Assembly: GCA_040767925.1 (NCBI GenBank)
Contig: JAXGNN010000002.1
Coordinates: forward strand, 310,001 to 374,000
From: Phil1 sp040767925
GTDB lineage: Bacteria; Bacillota; Clostridia; Christensenellales; CAG-138
DNA: 64,000 nt
Direction: 5' to 3'
Part shown: positions 15,243-25,158 of the stretch, in pieces
Numbering within the stretch: position 1 is the first letter of the stretch
How the letters are laid out: each line of letters opens with the position of its first letter
Notes under the pieces: model-generated
The model's database searches: none
What the model was told of the DNA's origin: nothing
Seen by the model: the letters and a program-made list of their open reading frames with translations, nothing else
Translations under genes and position numbers: made by a program

Positions 15243-16547
15243 ATCGAAACGAAAAAGGACATTTGGAACATCATCGTGCTCGGCTTCGCGGTGTTCGCGA
15301 TGTTCTTCGGCGCGGGCAACCTCATTTTCCCGCCCTACCTCGGGCTGGAAACCGGGGACGCGTGGTTTTTCGGCTTCCTCGGCTTCAGCGCCGTCGAGTG
15401 CGTGATGACGATGCTCTCCCTTCTCGCGGCGCTCCTGTGCCAAAACGGGCTTCGCGGCATCGCGGACCCGCTGGGAAAGCGCCTCTCCGCGCTCGTCGTC
15501 GCCGTCGTCGCGCTGTGCATGGGGCCTCTGGTCGTTGTGCCGCGCACGGGGGCGACGATGGTCGAGCTGGCCGTCCGGCCGATTTTCGTCGGCGCGCCGC
15601 CCTGGGCGGTCTCCGCCGCGTATTTCATGCTCGTGGCGCTCTTATGCATCCGCCCGACGAAGCTCGCGGACATCGTGGGCAAGGCGCTTGCGCCCGTGCT
15701 CCTCGTTTCGCTCGCGGTTTTGATGGCTAAGGCCGTCGCCGCCCCGCTCGGCGAGCCCACAGAGGCGGGGGACCTTCTTTTTGTCGTGAAAAACGGCATC
15801 GAAGCGGGCTATCAGACCATGGATATGATGGGCGCGCTGCTCCTCTCCGTGGTCGTCTCCGCCATGGCGCGGCAACAGGGCTATACGGCGAAGGGGAAGC
15901 GCCTTTTCATCGCGGGCGCGGCGTGCCTCGTCGCCTCGCTCATGCTCTTCGCGGTCTACGGCGGCCTGACCTACCTCGGCGCCACGGCCTCCGGCATCTT
16001 CTCGGCGAAGCTCGGGAGGGCCGGGCTGCTGCTCGCGGTGACGCAGGCGCTCCTCCCTTCCCTGGGGCTGCCGGTGATGGCCGTCATCGTCATCTCCGCC
16101 TGCGTCACGACCGCCATCGGCTTCGCGTCGGCGGGCGCGGAGTGCCTTTCGGAGCTCACCGGCGGCAGGCTCAAATACGCGCCGCTCATCGTCGCGGAAT
16201 GCGCGGTGAGCTTTCTCATTTCAAACCTGGGCATTTCCTCGATCGTCGATTACGCGGCGCCGCTGCTTGATTTGATCTATCCCGTGATCATCACGCTCGT
16301 GCTGCTCTCCTTCTTCAGACGGCGCATCCGAAGCGCCGCGGTCTATCGCGGCGCGGCCCTCATGGCCTTTTTGACGGCGGCGCTGACGCTCGCCGACAGG
16401 CTCGTTCCAGCCTCCCTCGGCACGGACGCCCTCCCGCTCTTTGAAATCGGGCTTCAGTGGCTCCTGCCCGCGGCGCTCGGCGCGCTCGCGGGGGCGCTTT
16501 TCGGCAGAGCGGAAGCACGGACCCGGCCCGAGCGCGCAAACCCGTGA
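15243..16547 (+). CDS. brnQ: Branched-chain amino acid carrier BrnQ, probable ATC start
   Basis: 434 aa if begun at 15243. Twelve or so membrane helices; the N-terminal signature AMFFGAGNLIFPPYLGLETG is diagnostic of the LIVCS (BrnQ) family, which takes up Leu, Ile and Val with Na+ or H+. The first canonical start is GTG 15276, but that cuts the first helix and leaves no ribosome site. GGAGGAGGGAG stands just before ATC 15243, and the encoded IETKKDIWNIIVLGF matches the usual BrnQ N-terminus apart from the missing Met. Either ATC is used, or a point change has weakened the start. The stop overlaps nothing; 145 nt to the next gene. Confidence 0.88.
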   Translation: METKKDIWNIIVLGFAVFAMFFGAGNLIFPPYLGLETGDAWFFGFLGFSAVECVMTMLSLLAALLCQNGLRGIADPLGKRLSALVVAVVALCMGPLVVVPRTGATMVELAVRPIFVGAPPWAVSAAYFMLVALLCIRPTKLADIVGKALAPVLLVSLAVLMAKAVAAPLGEPTEAGDLLFVVKNGIEAGYQTMDMMGALLLSVVVSAMARQQGYTAKGKRLFIAGAACLVASLMLFAVYGGLTYLGATASGIFSAKLGRAGLLLAVTQALLPSLGLPVMAVIVISACVTTAIGFASAGAECLSELTGGRLKYAPLIVAECAVSFLISNLGISSIVDYAAPLLDLIYPVIITLVLLSFFRRRIRSAAVYRGAALMAFLTAALTLADRLVPASLGTDALPLFEIGLQWLLPAALGALAGALFGRAEARTRPERANP

Positions 16548-16637
16548 CTTCCGCAGAGAATGTTACACTTTTACGCTATTTTCCTATTGATTATGAAACC
16601 ATCTGCATTTATTTCTGTAAAAATTGAATTTTTTACT

Positions 16638-16667
16638 TGTCATCGGCTCATAGATGGATGTATAATC
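16638..16667 (+). promoter_or_regulatory. Promoter of the diguanylate cyclase gene
   Basis: TTGTCA (16638-16643), 18-bp spacer, TATAAT (16662-16667), about 25 nt before the ATG at 16693. Confidence 0.65.
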
Positions 16668-16692
16668 TCATCACAAGACTGCGGGAGAGCCT

Positions 16693-17925
16693 ATGGAGCG
16701 GGAAAAAGAGCCAAAAAGGTTACATGCGAATGTCGGACATGCGGCGCGCACGGCGGCGCTGCTGCTCGCCGTCGCCACGGCCGTCATTTTCGCCGCGTAC
16801 ATCTATTTCATCGGGGTCGTGGACGATTACGCCGAGCTGGCGCTCGTCGGCACGCCCTCGGAAGGCTACGCCCGGCAATACCGGCAGGCGAAGGCGAACG
16901 CCCGCCTCGTCGGCGCGCTTCTGGCCGGCGGGCTGCTCGCCGGTCACGCGCTCGTGGTCGCCGTGCTGCTGCGCGACAGGCGAAGGCTCGACGCCGAGCA
17001 CGCGCGCACGCTCGAGGAGAAGCTGCTTCTCGAGGTCTCGGAGGAGCGCTACCGCCTCATCGAGCGCGATTCGGAAGCCGTCATCCTCGAGGTCAACTAT
17101 ATAGAAAAAACCATCGTCGCCAACGAGATGTTCGAAAAGCTCATCGGCGACAAGCCGCGCTATGAGTATTTCCTGAACGGCAGGCGCGTCCACCCAGAGG
17201 ACAGGCAGGCGTACTTCGAGCTGCTCGCGGAGGTATACGAAAAGCGCCGCAGCTCCACAAGGGAGTTGCGGATGCTGGACTGCGAGGGGAACTACGTTTG
17301 GTTTTCCGTGCTGCTCAGCGGGCTCGCGGGCGCGGACGGCAAGATCGCGCGCGTGATCGGCAAATACGCGAACATCGACGAGCAGAAGCGCAGGATGGAG
17401 CTGTTGGAGCTGCAGGCGCAGACGGACCCCATGACGGGGCTTTACAACAGGGCGGTGACGGAAGAAATCATCGCGCGCCTTCTAAACGACGAGGCGGATT
17501 CCGTCCACGCGCTTTTAATACTCGATATCGACGACCTCAAGAGCATCAACGACACCTGCGGCCATGCCGAGGGCGATCAGGCCATCCGGGAGATCACGGC
17601 GGCGCTGCGCGGGCATTTCCGCGCCGGCGACGTGACGGGGCGCATCGGCGGGGACGAGTTCATCGTGTTCCTCAGGAACATCGGCGGCGAGGATCAGCTC
17701 TGCGCGAAGATCGCCTCGCTCATCGCGCGGCTCGACGAGCTGCGCGTAGGCGAATGCGGCAACTGCGCCGTGCGCGCGAGCATCGGCGCAGCGCTGACCC
17801 GCCCCGGCGCGCGCGAGGATTTCACGCGGCTCTACCGCGAGGCCGACACCGCGCTCTACCGGGTCAAGCGCTGCGGAAAAAACGAGTATGCGATCTACAG
17901 CGAGGAGATGGGGCTGATCAAATGA
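16693..17925 (+). CDS. Membrane-bound PAS-GGDEF diguanylate cyclase
   Basis: 410 aa. Two membrane helices (about residues 18-40 and 74-93) bracket a short extracellular loop; a PAS domain follows (about 115-235, ending in FSVLLSGLAGADGKIARVIG), then a GGDEF domain. The catalytic motif is intact in RIGGDEFIVF, and RAGD sits five residues before it as an inhibitory RxxD I-site, so feedback-controlled synthesis of c-di-GMP from two GTP is expected. GGGAG lies before the ATG. The c-di-GMP riboswitches 15 kb away are possible readers of its product. The last 8 nt overlap a convergent gene. Confidence 0.93.
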   Translation: MEREKEPKRLHANVGHAARTAALLLAVATAVIFAAYIYFIGVVDDYAELALVGTPSEGYARQYRQAKANARLVGALLAGGLLAGHALVVAVLLRDRRRLDAEHARTLEEKLLLEVSEERYRLIERDSEAVILEVNYIEKTIVANEMFEKLIGDKPRYEYFLNGRRVHPEDRQAYFELLAEVYEKRRSSTRELRMLDCEGNYVWFSVLLSGLAGADGKIARVIGKYANIDEQKRRMELLELQAQTDPMTGLYNRAVTEEIIARLLNDEADSVHALLILDIDDLKSINDTCGHAEGDQAIREITAALRGHFRAGDVTGRIGGDEFIVFLRNIGGEDQLCAKIASLIARLDELRVGECGNCAVRASIGAALTRPGAREDFTRLYREADTALYRVKRCGKNEYAIYSEEMGLIK

Positions 17926-18343
17926 GCGCGAAGAAGCGCGCGAAGCCCGCGGCGGCCCACGCCGCCGCGTAGAGGAACAGCCCGATATAGACGAGATACC
18001 ACAGCCCGTTCCAGCGGACGTTGACGCGATACAGTTCCCACGCCTTTTCCGGCACCTCCCGCAGATCCAGAAAAAGGTCCCGCAGCCTTTCGCGCATCGC
18101 GCCGAAGGTGCTCGCGATATCCTCCGACGAGGCGATGAAGAAGGCGGCGACGAAGATGAAATAGACCCCGCCCGTGAGCGCGAGCGCCTGGGCGGCGTTG
18201 AAGGCTTCCCCGTATTGCGGCTGGAAGCGGAATATGACGCCGCGCAAGGGAAAATAGACGAAAAAAGGAAACGCGACGGCGACGGCGGACGCGATCAAAC
18301 GGCTGATCTTTTTATGGCGGGCTTCCCGCATCGGGTTTTCCAT
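17918..18343 (-). CDS. Small membrane protein of unknown function
   Basis: 141 aa with three predicted membrane helices (about 15-33, 53-73 and 115-138) and a polar, charged stretch between the second and third. No family recognised. It runs convergent to the diguanylate cyclase gene and overlaps it by 8 nt. No strong Shine-Dalgarno site is visible. A functional tie with the cyclase is not implied by the convergent layout. Confidence 0.6.
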   Translation of the reverse strand: MENPMREARHKKISRLIASAVAVAFPFFVYFPLRGVIFRFQPQYGEAFNAAQALALTGGVYFIFVAAFFIASSEDIASTFGAMRERLRDLFLDLREVPEKAWELYRVNVRWNGLWYLVYIGLFLYAAAWAAAGFARFFALI

Positions 18344-18411
18344 AGCTCTACTCTATCACCCCGCCGCGCGCGAAGCAACGCGAAAAACGGCGAAACCGAA
18401 CGGAAATGATT

Positions 18412-18444
18412 CCATAACCAAGGCCCCTGCTTTCGCGGGGGCCT
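18412..18444 (-). terminator. Intrinsic terminator after gapdh
   Basis: Stem AGGCCCC/GGGGCCT (18421-18427 with 18438-18444) followed on the minus strand by TTGGTTATGG, a modest T-rich tail. It lies 30 nt after the GAPDH stop. Confidence 0.6.
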
Positions 18445-18473
18445 GAAACCACAAGGAAGAAGAGAAGCCCGAT

Positions 18474-19487
<1,014 letters not shown>

Positions 19488-19572
19488 ATTCGATTCCTCC
19501 TCTAAGAATATTTAATACCAAAGATTTCGTTTTCCAAGCGGGAAGACGCTTCCATTCATTTTCCAACTCTAT

Positions 19573-19599
19573 ATTATACGAAACCCTTTCAATATGCAA
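19573..19599 (-). promoter_or_regulatory. Possible gap promoter
   Basis: TATAAT (19573-19578) with TTGCAT (19594-19599) on the minus strand, but the spacer is only 15 bp, so the -10 assignment may shift by two bases to TAATAT. Confidence 0.4.
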
Positions 19600-19677
19600 T
19601 GCCCGCGCGCCGAACCTTCTAAAGTTGAAACGGAGGGTTGTGCGCTATAAGCTAAAATTATATCCATCCCCCGAAAT

Positions 19678-20793
19678 TCACTTGAGGTTCTCCGGGTTGA
19701 GGCACTTGAGCTCCTCCAAAACGAAGAGCCCGTCCTTGCGCACGAGCACATCGTCGAAGTACATCTCTCCCCCGCCCCACTCTTTCGTCTGGATCAAAAC
19801 GAGGTCCCAGTGTATTTTGCTCCTGTTGCCGTTGTCGCATTCATCGTAGCACGCGCCGGGCGTGAAGTGGAAGGAGCCTGCGATCTTCTCGTCGAAGAGC
19901 GTGTCCTTCATGGGCGCGGTCACATAGGGGTTCACGCCGATGGCGAATTCGCCCACGCCTTTTGCGCCCTCGTCCCGCTCGAATATCTCGCGCACGCGCT
20001 CCGTGTCGTTCGCCGTGGCGTCGACGAGGCGGCCGTTCTCATACGTCAAACGGATGTTCTCGAAGGTGAAGCCCTCGAAAAGGGAGGGCGTGTTGAACGT
20101 GATGTGCCCGTTGATGCTGCCCGCGGCGGGCGCCGTGAAGATCTCCCCGTCCGGTATGTTGCAATCGCCCGCGCACTTGATGGCGGGGAGGCCCTTGATG
20201 GAGAAGGTTAAATCCGTGCCGGGGCCGACGATATGCACCTTGTCGGTGCGCTCCATGAGCGCCTTCAAGGGGTCCATCGCCCTGTCCATCTTCGAATAAT
20301 TGAGGCAGCAGACGTTGAAGTAATAATCTTCGAACGCCTCTGTGCTCATGTTGGCGGCCTGCGCCATGGAGGGCGAGGGGTAGCGCAGCACGCACCACTT
20401 GGTTTTGGGGACGCGGATCTTCCCGTGGACGGGTTCTCCATATTCCGCGCCGCGCAGGGCGTTCTTTTCGGCGGGGACGTCGGCGGTCTCCGCCGTGTTG
20501 TTGGCGCCGCGCACGCCGATATACGCCTGCATGTTCTCCATCAGGAAGGAATCCGCCTTCGCGTCGAGCGCGAGCTGCTCCTTCGTGCAGCCCAGCGCGA
20601 GCGCGCGGCCCACCCGCGCGCTGCGCAGCCACACGTGCGGCCGCGCGCCGGCGGCGTACGCTTCGCGGATGAGTTCGAGCACGAGCTCCTCGCAGCCGTC
20701 GTACGCCTCGATGAGCACGTTTTCATCCTTTTTAAGCCTACAGGAGAAATTGACGAGGTTGTGCGCGAGCGTTTTGATCCGGGGGTCTACCAT
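19678..20793 (-). CDS. M29-family aminopeptidase (AmpS-like)
   Basis: 371 aa, a usual length for this family of metal-dependent aminopeptidases. Seen: the N-terminal LVNFSCRLKKDENVLIEAYD, VPKTKWCVLRYPSPSMAQ, and the metal-ligand region EFAIGVNPYVTAPMKDTLFD, AGSFHFTPGACYDECDNGNR and HWDL. It removes N-terminal residues from peptides in the cytosol. AAGGAG sits 8 nt before the ATG, formed by the last codons of the glycosyltransferase gene, which ends 6 nt upstream; the two are probably cotranscribed. Confidence 0.93.
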   Translation of the reverse strand: MVDPRIKTLAHNLVNFSCRLKKDENVLIEAYDGCEELVLELIREAYAAGARPHVWLRSARVGRALALGCTKEQLALDAKADSFLMENMQAYIGVRGANNTAETADVPAEKNALRGAEYGEPVHGKIRVPKTKWCVLRYPSPSMAQAANMSTEAFEDYYFNVCCLNYSKMDRAMDPLKALMERTDKVHIVGPGTDLTFSIKGLPAIKCAGDCNIPDGEIFTAPAAGSINGHITFNTPSLFEGFTFENIRLTYENGRLVDATANDTERVREIFERDEGAKGVGEFAIGVNPYVTAPMKDTLFDEKIAGSFHFTPGACYDECDNGNRSKIHWDLVLIQTKEWGGGEMYFDDVLVRKDGLFVLEELKCLNPENLK

Positions 20794-20799
20794 ATTCGT

Positions 20800-21738
20800 T
20801 TACTCCTTCATATTCAGCTTTTCGGCGACGACGTAAAGGGGCCTGTTCCGTACCTCGTCGTAGATTCGATTGAGATAAGCGCCCTGCACACCGAGGGCGA
20901 GGAAGAGGAGCGCGTCGACGAGCGCGAAGCCCGCGGCCGCCCAGAGCCACGGCGCGACGCCGACGGTCGCCGCGCACGCGACGAGGGCGACGAGGCCGAG
21001 GAGGGAGAGCGCAAGCAGGGCGGCGCCCGCGTAGCCCGCGAGCGTCAGCGGCCTGTAGGAGAAGCCCAGTATGCCGTCGAACGCGAGGCGGAGCATCTTT
21101 TTGAGCGTGTACTTGGTGCTGCCCGCGACCCGCTCGTGGCGCACGTACTCAACGGGCACCGCGTTGAAGCCCATCCAGCCGCTCATGCCGCGCAGGAACC
21201 GGTTGTGCTCGCGCATCTTTAAAAATACGTCCGCGACCTTCCGGTCGAGCAGGCGGAAATCCCCCGTGTCGAGCGGGATGGGATAGGCGCTCATGGAATT
21301 GAGCAGCCTGTAATAGCAAAAGGCGGTGAACTTTTTGAGGAAGGTCTCCCCCTCTCTTTTCAGGCGCTTGCCGTAGGCGATGTCCGCGCCGTTCTCCCAC
21401 GCGCGGACGAGCTCGGCGATCACCTCCGGCGGGTCCTGCAAATCCGCGTCGATGACGACGAGCGCGTCGCCGCTCGCCGCGTCCATGCCCGCGCTCACGG
21501 CGAGCTGGTGGCCGAAGTTGCGCGAAAAGGAGATGACCCGCACATTTTCGTGCGCCGCCGCGATCGCGCGCAGGCGCTGCATGGTGTTGTCGCGGCTGCC
21601 GTCGTTGATGTAGATGATCTCGAAATCGTAGGGGAGCGATCGCATCGCGGCGAACATGCGCTCAAAGGAAGCGCCGATCGCCTCCTCCTCGTTGAATACG
21701 GGTACGATCAGCGAAAGCGTTTTTGGCGTTTCTGGCAT
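20800..21738 (-). CDS. Family 2 glycosyltransferase, GtrB/DPM1-like
   Basis: 312 aa. Catalytic GT-A domain with LIVPVFNEEEAI, YINDGSRDNT, DADLQDPPEV (DxD-type) and the SRNFGHQLAV motif of polyprenyl-phosphate glycosyltransferases; two membrane helices at the C-terminus (about 232-285). It should load a sugar onto undecaprenyl phosphate at the membrane. The frame is open to 21816; ATG 21738 is chosen because GGAGAAA lies directly before it. Followed 6 nt later by the aminopeptidase gene. Confidence 0.9.
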   Translation of the reverse strand: MPETPKTLSLIVPVFNEEEAIGASFERMFAAMRSLPYDFEIIYINDGSRDNTMQRLRAIAAAHENVRVISFSRNFGHQLAVSAGMDAASGDALVVIDADLQDPPEVIAELVRAWENGADIAYGKRLKREGETFLKKFTAFCYYRLLNSMSAYPIPLDTGDFRLLDRKVADVFLKMREHNRFLRGMSGWMGFNAVPVEYVRHERVAGSTKYTLKKMLRLAFDGILGFSYRPLTLAGYAGAALLALSLLGLVALVACAATVGVAPWLWAAAGFALVDALLFLALGVQGAYLNRIYDEVRNRPLYVVAEKLNMKE

Positions 21739-21833
21739 TTTCTCCATCCTCTTGCGTATATTGGTTCCCGCTTCATTATACCCACCCGCGGCGGAATCTA
21801 CAATACGGCGGGGCAAATATCGGCCTTCTCGTA

Positions 21834-21862
21834 TTGGATTAAAAAGGAATATGGGGTATAAT
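21834..21862 (+). promoter_or_regulatory. Promoter of the aldolase gene
   Basis: TTGGAT (21834-21839), 17-bp spacer, TATAAT (21857-21862), 35 nt before the start codon. Confidence 0.7.
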
Positions 21863-21897
21863 GAATGCGGAAATTAAGTTTTAAGGAGATAAACGAT

Positions 21898-22833
21898 ATG
21901 GCACTCGTCACCAGCAGGGAAATGTTCCAAAAAGCTTACGCGGGCGGCTACGCCATCGGCGCGTTCAACGTGAACAACATGGAGATCATACAGGGCATCA
22001 CCGAGGCCGCCAGGGAACTGAACGCCCCTCTGATCTTGCAGGTCAGCTCCGGCGCGCGCAAATACGCGAACCACACGTACCTGATGAAGCTCGTGGAGGC
22101 CGCCATCCTCGAGACGAACCTCCCCATCTGCCTGCACCTCGACCATGGGGACACGTTCGAGCTGTGCAAGAGCTGCGTGGACGGCGGCTTCACGAGCGTG
22201 ATGATCGACGGCAGCCACCATTCCTACGAGGACAACATCGCGCTCACGGCCAGAGTCGTCGAATACGCGCACGCGCGCGGCGTCGCGGTCGAGGGCGAGC
22301 TCGGCCGCCTCGAGGGCGTGGAGGACGACGTGAAGGTCGCCGCGGGCCAGGGCAGCTACACCGATCCCGACCAGGTTTACGACTTCGTCACGCGAACGGG
22401 CGTAGACTCCCTCGCCATCGCCATCGGCACGAGCCACGGCGCATACAAGTTCAAGCCCGGCACGAAGCCCGCGCTCCGCTTCGACATCCTCGAGGAGGTC
22501 GAACGCCGCCTGCCCGGCTTCCCCATCGTGCTGCACGGAGCGAGCTCCGTGATGCCCGAGTTCGTCCAAATGATCAACGAAAACGGCGGCAACATGCCCG
22601 ACGCCATCGGCGTGCCCGAGGAGATGCTTCGAAAAGCCGCCTCCATGGCGGTGTGCAAGATCAACATCGACTCGGACCTCCGCCTCGCGATGACGGGCAC
22701 CGTTCGCAAATACCTCGCGGAGCATCCCGCGGATTTCGACCCGCGCCAGTATCTCAAGCCCGCGCGCGAGGCCATCAAGAGCATGGTCGCGCACAAGCTC
22801 GTGCACGTGCTCGGATGCGAGGGAAAGGCGTGA
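21898..22833 (+). CDS. fba: Class II fructose-bisphosphate aldolase
   Basis: 311 aa. Zinc-ligand histidines in CLHLDHGDTFELCKSCVDGG, IAIGTSHGAYKF and PIVLHGASSV; catalytic residues in FTSVMIDGSHHSYEDNI. It splits fructose-1,6-bisphosphate in glycolysis or runs the reverse reaction. ATG 21898 is chosen (AAGGAG 8 nt upstream) over the longer frame from 21865. A DUF1292 gene follows within 10 nt. Confidence 0.96.
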   Translation: MALVTSREMFQKAYAGGYAIGAFNVNNMEIIQGITEAARELNAPLILQVSSGARKYANHTYLMKLVEAAILETNLPICLHLDHGDTFELCKSCVDGGFTSVMIDGSHHSYEDNIALTARVVEYAHARGVAVEGELGRLEGVEDDVKVAAGQGSYTDPDQVYDFVTRTGVDSLAIAIGTSHGAYKFKPGTKPALRFDILEEVERRLPGFPIVLHGASSVMPEFVQMINENGGNMPDAIGVPEEMLRKAASMAVCKINIDSDLRLAMTGTVRKYLAEHPADFDPRQYLKPAREAIKSMVAHKLVHVLGCEGKA

Positions 22834-22843
22834 GGGCGTAAGT

Positions 22844-23113
22844 ATGGAGGAAACGCGCGACGTCGTCGCCCTCGTGGACGGCGAGGGGAACGAGCTTCTG
22901 TTCGAAATACTCGACGTTGTGCCCTATCAGGGCCGGAGCTTCGCCGTGTTCCTGCCCGCGGGCGAACTCGGACGGACGGACGAGGTAACCATACTCGAGG
23001 TGCTCGGCGGCGACACGCCGGAGGAGGAATACCTCGAGGGCGTCAAAGACGAGGCACTGCTCGAGACCGTGTTCGAACTTTTCAACAAAAGGCAGGAGGA
23101 ACCGGAGAACTGA
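22844..23113 (+). CDS. DUF1292 family protein
   Basis: 89 aa, acidic. The pattern VALVDGEGNELLFEILDVVPYQGRSFAVFLPA is typical of the small DUF1292 proteins common in Firmicutes; their function is unknown. It directly follows the aldolase gene with GAGGG upstream, and a strong hairpin follows its stop. Confidence 0.85.
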   Translation: MEETRDVVALVDGEGNELLFEILDVVPYQGRSFAVFLPAGELGRTDEVTILEVLGGDTPEEEYLEGVKDEALLETVFELFNKRQEEPEN

Positions 23114-23119
23114 ACGTGC

Positions 23120-23152
23120 GCGCCGTCCGCCCGCTGGGGGGGCGGACGGCGC
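23120..23152 (+). terminator. Strong GC hairpin, probable terminator
   Basis: A 13-bp perfect stem (23120-23132 with 23140-23152) 6 nt after the DUF1292 stop. The following TTCATGG is only weakly T-rich, so termination may be partial or hairpin-driven. Confidence 0.5.
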
Positions 23153-23196
23153 TTCATGGCGGGGGTTGAGACGATTCCTGGCCGTGGGCGCGAAAG

Positions 23197-23226
23197 TTGA
23201 CACGCAGAGCGACATAATAGTACAAT
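23197..23226 (+). promoter_or_regulatory. Promoter of the E2-like gene
   Basis: TTGACA (23197-23202), 18-bp spacer, TACAAT (23221-23226), about 45 nt upstream of the ATG. Confidence 0.65.
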
Positions 23227-23272
23227 GATCCGTGTATTTATGCGCAATCATACTTGATATTGGAGTGTTAAG

Positions 23273-24151
23273 ATGGAAACATACAGGCGGCGCTTCGGCG
23301 ATCGGAAGGACGGGCGCAAGCTTCGCACGCTCGACCCCATGTCCCGCGTATCCTCCTACATTATGGTCAACCGCAGCGGCGCGTCGAACTACTTCATCGA
23401 CAGCGTCGACATCGACGAGATAGAGCGCTACATCCGGCACAAGCGCAAGGACGAGGGGCTGAGCGGTTTTGGCATTCTGCACGTGCTCATCGCGGCCTAC
23501 GTGCGCTGCGTGTCGCAGCGGCCCGCCGTCAACCGCTTCATCTCCGGCCAGAAGGTCTACCAGCGCTACGACATCGAGGTCAACATGGTCGTCAAGCTCG
23601 AGATGACCGCCGACGCCGAGGAGACCGTCATCAAGATCCGCCCCGGGCGGGACGCCACCGCCACGGACATCTATAACCTCATGTCCAAAGAGATCGAGCA
23701 GGGCAGGAGCGACAGCGACAGCAGCTTTGATAAAACCGCAAAGCTCTTCAGCCTGATCCCCGGGCTCGTGCTGAAATTCGGCGTGTGGTTCCTGAAGCTT
23801 CTCGACTACTTCGGGCTCATCCCCAAGTCCCTGACGGACCTGAGCCCCTTCCACGGGTCCATGTTCATCACCTCCATGGGCTCGCTGGGCATACCGCCGG
23901 TGTTCCATCATCTCTACGACTTCGGCAACATCCCCGTGTTCTGCGCCTTCGGCGCGAAGCAGCGCCGCAGCGAGCTTTTGCCGGACGGCGCCGTGACCGA
24001 GCGGCGCTACATCACCTACACCTGGGTCACGGACGAGCGCATCTGCGACGGGTTCTATTACGCCTCCGCGTTCAAGCTGATGAAGTCCATTTTAAAAGAC
24101 CCCTTCCAGCTCGACGCGCCGCCGGAAAAGGTGATCGAGGACATACGCTGA
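23273..24151 (+). CDS. Stand-alone E2-like acyltransferase domain protein
   Basis: 292 aa. It resembles the catalytic domain of 2-oxoacid dehydrogenase E2 (chloramphenicol-acetyltransferase fold): MFITSMGSLGIPPVFHHLYD parallels the E2 core strand ITNxGSLG, and VTDERICDGFYYASAF aligns with the catalytic DHRxxDG loop. There is no lipoyl or E1-binding domain and no E1/E3 gene nearby. The catalytic His of DHRxxDG is replaced by Glu (DERICDG), so classical acyl transfer is doubtful. TTGGAG precedes the ATG. Confidence 0.75.
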   Translation: METYRRRFGDRKDGRKLRTLDPMSRVSSYIMVNRSGASNYFIDSVDIDEIERYIRHKRKDEGLSGFGILHVLIAAYVRCVSQRPAVNRFISGQKVYQRYDIEVNMVVKLEMTADAEETVIKIRPGRDATATDIYNLMSKEIEQGRSDSDSSFDKTAKLFSLIPGLVLKFGVWFLKLLDYFGLIPKSLTDLSPFHGSMFITSMGSLGIPPVFHHLYDFGNIPVFCAFGAKQRRSELLPDGAVTERRYITYTWVTDERICDGFYYASAFKLMKSILKDPFQLDAPPEKVIEDIR

Positions 24152-24181
24152 CCCCGGAAACGAAATATCCGACGATAAGCA

Positions 24182-24220
24182 CGGCTTCCGCCCGAGCAGC
24201 GGAAGCCGATTGGTTTTACA
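24182..24220 (+). terminator. Terminator after the E2-like gene
   Basis: A 10-bp perfect stem (24182-24191 with 24199-24208), then ATTGGTTTTAC. It separates two convergent genes. Confidence 0.65.
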
Positions 24221-24237
24221 GGGATTTCCCGCCGCCG

Positions 24238-25158
24238 TTACGCGCCGAGGAGACCGCCCATCACCGCGGCGGCTTCTTCTTCCTTCTGCTGCGCGGTTCT
24301 CAGCAGCGCGGCGATTTTTTCGCGGACCTCCGGCTTGGCGATATCCTCGCCGGCTTTGACGTCGAACGCATCCCGCCACGCGCAAGCGACTTTCGAATAG
24401 AGCCCGGCGAGTTCGCTCTCTCCGTGTTTTTCGAAATACCTGCGCGCGTAGTCCTTCAGTTCGCCGAACGTGCCGAGGAAGTATTCCATGTTCCAGGAGA
24501 TGTCGGGGTTGAACTCTCCCTCAAAATGGCGGATCAGCGCGGGATACGCGCTTAGCCCGCAGGCGTTCTCGCACCACTCTTCGCCCCGCAGGTGCGAAAG
24601 CGCCAGCTTCATCGTATCCTTCAGGATTTGCTCCTGCGGTTTATCCGTCCTTTCCGAAACGGTCAGCACCGACAGGATCGGGATTTCCCGCCTGCCGAGC
24701 CGGTCATACGGCATTTCGCCCGCGCCCGCAACACAAAGGGTGGCGAAGGTTCGCGCGGCGTCGTCATAGCCGACGATCAGGCCCCATTCGGGGACGCCGA
24801 TGTCCCACGCCACGGCGGGGATGCCACGCTCGATCGACGCGTGGATGATGCCGATGGCGGCTTCGCGCCTCTCCTCTTCAACGGCGTCCTCGCCCCAGAG
24901 CCGCTCCACGTAGCTGCAGGCGAACCCGCCGTTCGCCGCCCATTCGGGCTGTTTTTTGAATTCCCACATGCTCGTGGCGGAGGGGCAGAGATCGGACGAG
25001 ACCCACATGCGGAAAGCGAAGCCGCTCGTGGCCACGATATCCTCCGCATGCTCCGGCCAGGGGCTGTGTTTGACGGCGCACGAGAGCGATTTGGCGAACG
25101 AAAAGAGATAGCCGGTCCGGTCGGCGACGCCGTCCCACGATACGTCCAGTTTTTTCAT
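24238..25158 (-). CDS. BtrH-like / papain-fold hypothetical protein
   Basis: 306 aa. A papain- or C39-like fold is suggested by VATSGFAFRMWV near the N-terminus and by AVAWDIGVPEWGLIVGYDDA, the His-less version of the usual strand-loop motif seen in BtrH-type proteins. The C-terminal half is helical, ending in a Glu/Ala-rich helix. Substrate and activity are unknown. Its ATG overlaps the stop of the AraC-type gene by 4 nt, so the two are coupled and probably functionally linked. Confidence 0.5.
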   Translation of the reverse strand: MKKLDVSWDGVADRTGYLFSFAKSLSCAVKHSPWPEHAEDIVATSGFAFRMWVSSDLCPSATSMWEFKKQPEWAANGGFACSYVERLWGEDAVEEERREAAIGIIHASIERGIPAVAWDIGVPEWGLIVGYDDAARTFATLCVAGAGEMPYDRLGRREIPILSVLTVSERTDKPQEQILKDTMKLALSHLRGEEWCENACGLSAYPALIRHFEGEFNPDISWNMEYFLGTFGELKDYARRYFEKHGESELAGLYSKVACAWRDAFDVKAGEDIAKPEVREKIAALLRTAQQKEEEAAAVMGGLLGA

